This document shows, one piece after another, positions 56,276 through 64,000 of a stretch of 64,000 nucleotides of DNA. Origin of the DNA: Micromonospora rubida (lineage in GTDB: Bacteria; Actinomycetota; Actinomycetes; Mycobacteriales; Micromonosporaceae); contig NZ_JAAALO010000008.1 of assembly GCF_009908295.1 (NCBI RefSeq), forward strand, positions 186,001-250,000, written 5' to 3'. The position numbers and the translations under genes are program-made. Position 1 is the first letter of the stretch. Each line of letters starts with the position of its first letter. The notes under the pieces are model-generated. The model worked only from the letters and a program-made list of their open reading frames with translations. It searched no databases and was not told where the DNA came from.

Positions 56276-56863
56276 GTGGCCTACCCATCGGCTGCCCATC
56301 CGTCGCCACCGCGACAACCCTCGGTGAAGGTGATCCTCACCGCAGCGGACGTCTCGCGCGTGGTGGACCGCATCGCCCACCAGATCCTCGAAAAGACCCA
56401 GGGCGCCGCCGACACCGTGCTGCTCGGCATCCCCACCCGGGGCGCGCCGCTGGCGAGGCGGCTCGCCGCCCGGATCAGCACCTTCGAGGACGTCGCCGTC
56501 CCGGTGGGTGTGCTCGACATCACCCTCTACCGCGACGACCTGCGCCGCAACGCCACCCGCGCGGTCGGCCCGACCCAGCTTCCGCCCGGCGGGATCGACG
56601 GCAAGCGGGTCGTCCTCGTCGACGACGTGCTGTTCTCCGGCCGCACGGTCCGGGCCGCCCTCGACGCGCTCGGCGACGTCGGCCGCCCCGCCTCGGTGCA
56701 GCTCGCCGTGCTGGTCGACCGGGGCCACCGGCAGTTGCCCATCCGCGCCGACTACGTCGGCAAGAACATCCCGACCGCGCTGGCCGAGAGCGTGCGGGTC
56801 ACCCTCGCCGAGACCGACGGCGCGGACGAGGTCCGGCTGTACGGAGAGGCGCTCCCCTCATGA
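56276..56863 (+). CDS. pyrR: Pyrimidine operon regulator PyrR / uracil phosphoribosyltransferase
   Basis: This 195-residue PRT-fold protein binds the pyr leader RNA with UMP/UTP and may also salvage uracil. The PRPP loop VVLVDDVLFSGRTVRAALDA, the GIPTRGAPLARRLA loop and PVGVLDITLYRDDL are clear. The GTG at 56276 follows AAGGAGG by six bases. It is the first gene of pyrR-pyrB-pyrC-carA-carB-pyrD and regulates it. Confidence 0.95.
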   Translation: MAYPSAAHPSPPRQPSVKVILTAADVSRVVDRIAHQILEKTQGAADTVLLGIPTRGAPLARRLAARISTFEDVAVPVGVLDITLYRDDLRRNATRAVGPTQLPPGGIDGKRVVLVDDVLFSGRTVRAALDALGDVGRPASVQLAVLVDRGHRQLPIRADYVGKNIPTALAESVRVTLAETDGADEVRLYGEALPS

Positions 56864-57786
56864 TCCGTCACCTGCTCTCCGCCGCCGACCTGGACGCCGC
56901 CACCGCCACCCAGATCCTGGACACCGCGGCCGAGATGGCCACCGTCGCCGGGCGCGAGGTCAAGAAGCTGCCCGCGCTGCGCGGCCGGACCGTGGTGAAC
57001 CTGTTCTACGAGGACTCCACCCGGACCCGGATCTCCTTCGAGGCGGCGGCGAAGCGACTCAGCGCCGACGTGATCAACTTCTCGGCCAAGGGCTCCAGCG
57101 TGACCAAGGGCGAGAGCCTGAAGGACACCGCGCTCACCCTCCAGGCGATGGGGGCCGACGCGGTGGTCGTCCGGCACCCCGCCTCCGGCGCGCCGCACCG
57201 GCTGGCCGACTGGGTGGACGGGTCGGTGGTCAACGCCGGCGACGGCACCCACGAGCACCCCACCCAGGCGCTGCTCGACGCGTACACGATGCGCTCCCGG
57301 CTGGGCCGGCTCGCCGGCCTGCACGTCGCGGTGGTCGGGGACGTGCTGCACTCCCGGGTGGCCCGCTCCAACGTGCTGCTGCTGTCCACCCTCGGCGCGA
57401 AGGTCACCCTGGTCGGCCCGCCCACCCTCATCCCCGTCGACATCGCGGCGGCCCTCGCCCCCGGCACCGACGTCTCCTACGACCTCGACGTCGTTCTCCC
57501 CGACGTGGACGTGGTGATGATGCTGCGGGTGCAGCGGGAACGGATGAAGGACTCCTACTTCCCCTCCGCCCGCGAGTACGCCCGCCGCTACGGGCTCGAC
57601 GGGCCGCGGATGCGCCGGCTGCCCGAGCACGCGATCGTCATGCACCCCGGGCCGATGAACCGGGGCATGGAGATCACGCCCGAGGTCGCCGACTCGCCCC
57701 GCTCCACCATCGTCGAACAGGTCGCCAACGGGGTCTCCGTGCGGATGGCCGTCCTCTATCTCCTGCTCGGGGGGAACAAGCTGTGA
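56860..57786 (+). CDS. pyrB: Aspartate carbamoyltransferase, catalytic subunit
   Basis: This 308-residue enzyme joins carbamoyl phosphate and aspartate. Motifs: FYEDSTRTRISFEAAAKRL (carbamoyl phosphate), SAKGSSVTKGESLKDTA, HPTQALLDAYT, and HPGPMNRGMEI. It overlaps pyrR and pyrC by four bases each. No pyrI-like regulatory chain is seen. Confidence 0.97.
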   Translation: MIRHLLSAADLDAATATQILDTAAEMATVAGREVKKLPALRGRTVVNLFYEDSTRTRISFEAAAKRLSADVINFSAKGSSVTKGESLKDTALTLQAMGADAVVVRHPASGAPHRLADWVDGSVVNAGDGTHEHPTQALLDAYTMRSRLGRLAGLHVAVVGDVLHSRVARSNVLLLSTLGAKVTLVGPPTLIPVDIAAALAPGTDVSYDLDVVLPDVDVVMMLRVQRERMKDSYFPSAREYARRYGLDGPRMRRLPEHAIVMHPGPMNRGMEITPEVADSPRSTIVEQVANGVSVRMAVLYLLLGGNKL

Positions 57787-59060
57787 CCGCGTACCTGATC
57801 ACCAACGTGAGCGTCGTCGGCGCCGCGCCGACCGACCTGCTGATCCGCGACGGCGTCGTCGCCGCCACCGGCGCGGGGCTGAGCGCGCCGGACGCCACGG
57901 TGGTCGACGGCACCGGGCTGGTCGCCCTGCCCGGCCTGGTCGACCTGCACACCCACCTGCGCGAGCCGGGCCGCGAGGACGCCGAGACCGTCGAGTCCGG
58001 CTCCCGGGCGGCGGCGCTGGGCGGGTACACGGCGGTCTGCGCGATGGCCAACACCTCCCCGGTCGCCGACACCGCCGGGGTGGTCGAGCAGGTCTGGCGG
58101 CTCGGCCGGGAGGCCGGCCTGGTCGACGTGCAGCCGATCGGCGCGGTCACCGTCGGCCTGGCCGGCGAGCGCCTCGCCGAGCTGGGCGCGATGGCCGACT
58201 CGGCGGCCCAGGTGCGGATCTTCTCCGACGACGGGCACTGCGTCGCCGACCCGTTGCTGATGCGCCGGGCCCTGGAGTACGTCAAGGCGTTCGACGGGAT
58301 CATCGCCCAGCACGCCGAGGAGCCCCGGCTCACCGAGGGCGCGCAGATGCACGAGGGCGAGGTCTCCACCCGGCTCGGGCTGACCGGCTGGCCGGCGGTC
58401 GCCGAGGAGGCGATCATCGCCCGGGACGTGCTGCTCGCCGAGCACGTCGGCAGCCGGCTGCACGTCTGCCACGTCTCCACGGCCGGCAGCGTCGAGGTGC
58501 TGCGCCAGGCCAAGGCACGCGGCGTCCGGGTCACCGCCGAGGTCACCCCGCACCACCTGCTGCTGACCGACGTCAAGGCGACCACCTACGACCCGGTGTA
58601 CAAGGTCAACCCGCCGCTGCGCACCGCCACCGACGTCGCCGCGCTGCGCGTCGCGCTCGCCGAGGGCGTGATCGACATCATCGCCACCGACCACGCCCCG
58701 CACGCCGTGGAGGACAAGGAGTGCGAATGGGCGTACGCCCGGCCGGGCATGCTCGGGCTGGAGACGGCGCTGTCGATCGCCCTGGACGTGCTCGGCCCGC
58801 AGTGGGAGCTGATCGCCGAGCGGATGTCCCGCGCCCCGGCCCGGATCGCCGGGCTCGACTCCCACGGCCTCGACCCGGCCCCCGGCGTGCCGGCCAACCT
58901 CACCCTGGTCGACCCGGCCGCCCGGTGGGTCGTCGAGCCCGCCGAGCTGGCCAGCCACAGTCGCAACACCCCGTACGCCCGCATGACGCTGCCAGGTCGC
59001 ATCGTGGCGACCTTCCTGCGCGGCGAGCCGACGGTCCTGGACGGAAAGGCTGTCAAGTGA
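57783..59060 (+). CDS. pyrC: Dihydroorotase
   Basis: This 425-residue class I dihydroorotase closes the pyrimidine ring. Metal-binding residues are in LVDLHTHLREPGRED, HAEEPRLTEGAQM, HVCHVSTAGSVE and IIATDHAPHAVEDKE. Length and motifs fit the long bacterial form next to pyrB. The GTG start overlaps the pyrB stop. Confidence 0.96.
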   Translation: MTAYLITNVSVVGAAPTDLLIRDGVVAATGAGLSAPDATVVDGTGLVALPGLVDLHTHLREPGREDAETVESGSRAAALGGYTAVCAMANTSPVADTAGVVEQVWRLGREAGLVDVQPIGAVTVGLAGERLAELGAMADSAAQVRIFSDDGHCVADPLLMRRALEYVKAFDGIIAQHAEEPRLTEGAQMHEGEVSTRLGLTGWPAVAEEAIIARDVLLAEHVGSRLHVCHVSTAGSVEVLRQAKARGVRVTAEVTPHHLLLTDVKATTYDPVYKVNPPLRTATDVAALRVALAEGVIDIIATDHAPHAVEDKECEWAYARPGMLGLETALSIALDVLGPQWELIAERMSRAPARIAGLDSHGLDPAPGVPANLTLVDPAARWVVEPAELASHSRNTPYARMTLPGRIVATFLRGEPTVLDGKAVK

Positions 59061-59118
59061 TTCGAGCGAGGAGTGCAGCGGAGCGGAGCCCCGCAGTCCG
59101 GACCGAAGGAAGTGCGGC
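59061..59118 (+). other. Short pyrC-carA spacer with GAGCGAGGAGTGCAGCGGAG motif
   Basis: The 58-base gap carries a purine-rich GAGCGAGGAGTGCAGCGGAG motif followed by CCCCGCAGTCCGGACCGAAG. I recall similar motifs in other intergenic sites of Micromonospora, but within this window it occurs once. The GAAGGAAG part serves as the carA ribosome site. Confidence 0.3.
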
Positions 59119-60295
59119 ATGAGAAGGCGTCCCGCGATTCTCGTCCTTGAGGACGGGCGCACGTTCCACGGCGAGGCGTACGGCAGCGTCGGGGAGACCT
59201 TCGGCGAGGCGGTCTTCAACACCGGCATGACCGGCTACCAGGAGACCCTGACCGACCCGTCCTACCACCGGCAGGTCGTGGTGCAGACCGCGCCGCACAT
59301 CGGCAACACCGGCGTCAACGGCGAGGACGACGAGTCCGGCCGGATCTGGGTCGCCGGGTACGTGGTCCGTGACCCGGCCCGGATCGGCTCGAACTGGCGG
59401 GCCACCGGCGGGCTGGAGGACCGGCTCGCCGCCGAGGGCGTCGTCGGCATCGGCGGGGTGGACACCCGGGCGCTGACCCGGCACCTGCGCGAGCGCGGCG
59501 CGATGCGGGTCGGCATCTCCAGCGTCGACGACGACCCGCGCGCCCTGCTGGCCCGGGTCCGCCAGGCGCCGCAGATGGTCGGCGCGGACCTGTCCGCCGA
59601 GGTGAGCACGGCGCAGCCGTACGTGGTCGAGGCCGAGGGCGAGCACCGGTTCACCGTGGCCGCGCTGGACCTCGGCATCAAGCGCAACGTGCCGCGCCGG
59701 CTCGCCGCGCGCGGGGTCACCACCCACGTCCTGCCCGCCTCGTCGGGCATCGACGACCTGCTCGCCACGGGCGCGGACGCGGTGTTCATCTCGCCCGGCC
59801 CGGGTGACCCGGCCACCGCCGACGGCCCGGTCGGGCTCGCCCGGGAGGTGCTGCGCCGGCGAATCCCGCTGTTCGGCATCTGCTTCGGCAGCCAGATCCT
59901 CGGCCGGGCGCTGGGCTTCGGCACGTACAAGCTCGGCTACGGCCACCGCGGCATCAACCAGCCGGTGCTCGACCGGGTCACCGGCAAGGTCGAGGTGACC
60001 AGCCACAACCACGGCTTCGCGGTCGCCTGGCCGGGCCGCGACCAGGAGCCCGGCGCCGTGCAGGTCCCGGGCGTGGTCGTCCCCGACCAGGTGATCGAGA
60101 CCGAGTTCGGCGGCGTCCAGGTGTCGCACGTCTGCCTCAATGACAACGTGGTCGAGGGGCTGCGGGCGAAGGACGTGCCCGCCTTCACCGTCCAGTACCA
60201 CCCGGAGGCGGCGGCCGGCCCGCACGACGCGGACTACCTCTTCGACCGCTTCGCCGAGCTCATCGAGGGCCGGACCCACACCGAGGGGCGCACGA

Positions 60296-60303
<8 letters not shown>
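59119..60303 (+). CDS. carA: Carbamoyl-phosphate synthase small subunit
   Basis: This 394-residue glutaminase subunit releases ammonia for CarB. The N-terminal domain has TFHGEAYGSVGETFGEAVFN and FNTGMTGYQETLTDPSY; the class I amidotransferase domain has ALDLGIKRNV, the nucleophile Cys in FGICFGSQILGRAL and the His/Glu of QYHPEAAAGPHD. The residue after FG is Ser, where many CarA have His or Asn; the triad itself is intact. Confidence 0.96.
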
Positions 60304-63643
<3,340 letters not shown>

Positions 63644-63689
63644 CCCCACCCGGATCGACGCGGCGGTGTGACCCGGGGAGGGTGTGGGC

Positions 63690-64000
63690 GTGGTGATGTT
63701 TGAGAAGGTCGTGCGGTCCGGGTTGTTCCGGGTGGGGGGCGGGGACGCCGAGGCGGCGCATGAGTGGACGCTGCGGCGGCTGGCCGCCGTGTCCCGGTCG
63801 CCCGTGGCGCTCGCCGGGCTGCGGGCCCGGTACGCCGTGCGGGCACCCCGGACGGTGTTCGGGGTGGAGTTCCCGAACCCGGTGGGGCTGGCCGCCGGGA
63901 TGGACAAGGACGGCGCGGCGCTGCCGGCGTGGCCGGCGCTCGGCTTCGGCTTCGTCGAGGTCGGCACGGTCACCGCGCACGCCCAGCCGGGCAACCCCCG
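63690..64000 (+). CDS. pyrD: Dihydroorotate dehydrogenase (quinone), 5' part
   Basis: Only the first ~103 residues are in the window. VVRSGLFRVGGGDAEAAHEW forms the membrane-associated N-terminal helices of class 2 dihydroorotate dehydrogenase, and VEFPNPVGLAAGMDKDGAAL is the FMN/active-site start (the family PNPVGLAAGFDKNG). It would oxidise dihydroorotate with quinone. The start may be GTG 63690 or ATG 63696, after GGGGAGG. It begins 46 bases after carB and continues the pyr operon. Confidence 0.93.
   Translation, partial: MVMFEKVVRSGLFRVGGGDAEAAHEWTLRRLAAVSRSPVALAGLRARYAVRAPRTVFGVEFPNPVGLAAGMDKDGAALPAWPALGFGFVEVGTVTAHAQPGNP

Overview
The window is chromosomal DNA from a high-GC actinomycete, most likely a Micromonosporaceae member (Micromonospora-like). 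The evidence is very high GC at third codon positions, frequent GTG starts, many 4-base ATGA/GTGA gene overlaps, BldD beside the pyr operon, the order alaS-ruvX-mltG-aroE-aroC-aroK-aroB-aroQ-efp-nusB-bldD-pyr, and intergenic GATCTTGC palindromes. This placement is inference; no database was searched.

Layout. 1-560: remnants of an integrative element (serine recombinase piece joined to an oppositely oriented DUF2637 piece). 754-9239: a secreted protein of unknown function, a PadR/HAAS membrane pair, dnaE, a class V aminotransferase and an SPFH protein. 9240-10092: no gene, but 15-bp tandem repeats, a perfect 27-bp inverted repeat and two strong hairpins. 10093-13436: a secreted lytic-transglycosylase-like protein, then a DHA2-type MFS exporter with its TetR regulator and two palindromes at the promoter. 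13572-20593: ruvC-ruvA-ruvB and yajC-secD-secF. ruvB is split by a 336-residue intein inside its ATP-binding loop. 20697-28305: apt, relA, two tandem cyclophilins, a metallo-hydrolase and hisS. 28361-36632: acyl-ACP desaturase with a perfect 33-bp palindrome, a streptogrisin-type protease, a DUF998 protein, aspS, an NAD-binding reductase and an ArsR/MFS pair. 36681-48584: GNAT, a small membrane protein, rarA, a 1009-residue proline-rich membrane protein, DUF948 and DUF6167 proteins, alaS, ruvX, mltG and aroE. 48707-54359: a HEAT-like repeat gene, aroC-aroK, an opposed ctaG/DUF2243 pair, aroB-aroQ. 54433-64000: efp-nusB, bldD, then pyrR-pyrB-pyrC-carA-carB and the start of pyrD behind a PyrR-type leader.

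How the genes work together. Most of the window is housekeeping: replication and recombination (DnaE, RuvABC, RarA, RuvX), Sec export (YajC-SecD-SecF), the stringent response (Apt, RelA), translation (HisRS, AspRS, AlaRS, EF-P), chorismate synthesis (AroE, C, K, B, Q) and UMP synthesis (PyrR, B, C, CarAB, PyrD). Accessory genes sit between these blocks and often carry their own operator-like palindromes.

The strongest unusual signal is the RuvB intein. Its first residue is proline, it has cysteine in block F, and its LAGLIDADG endonuclease appears intact. This suggests a non-classical splicing route and a still mobile element in an essential helicase motif.
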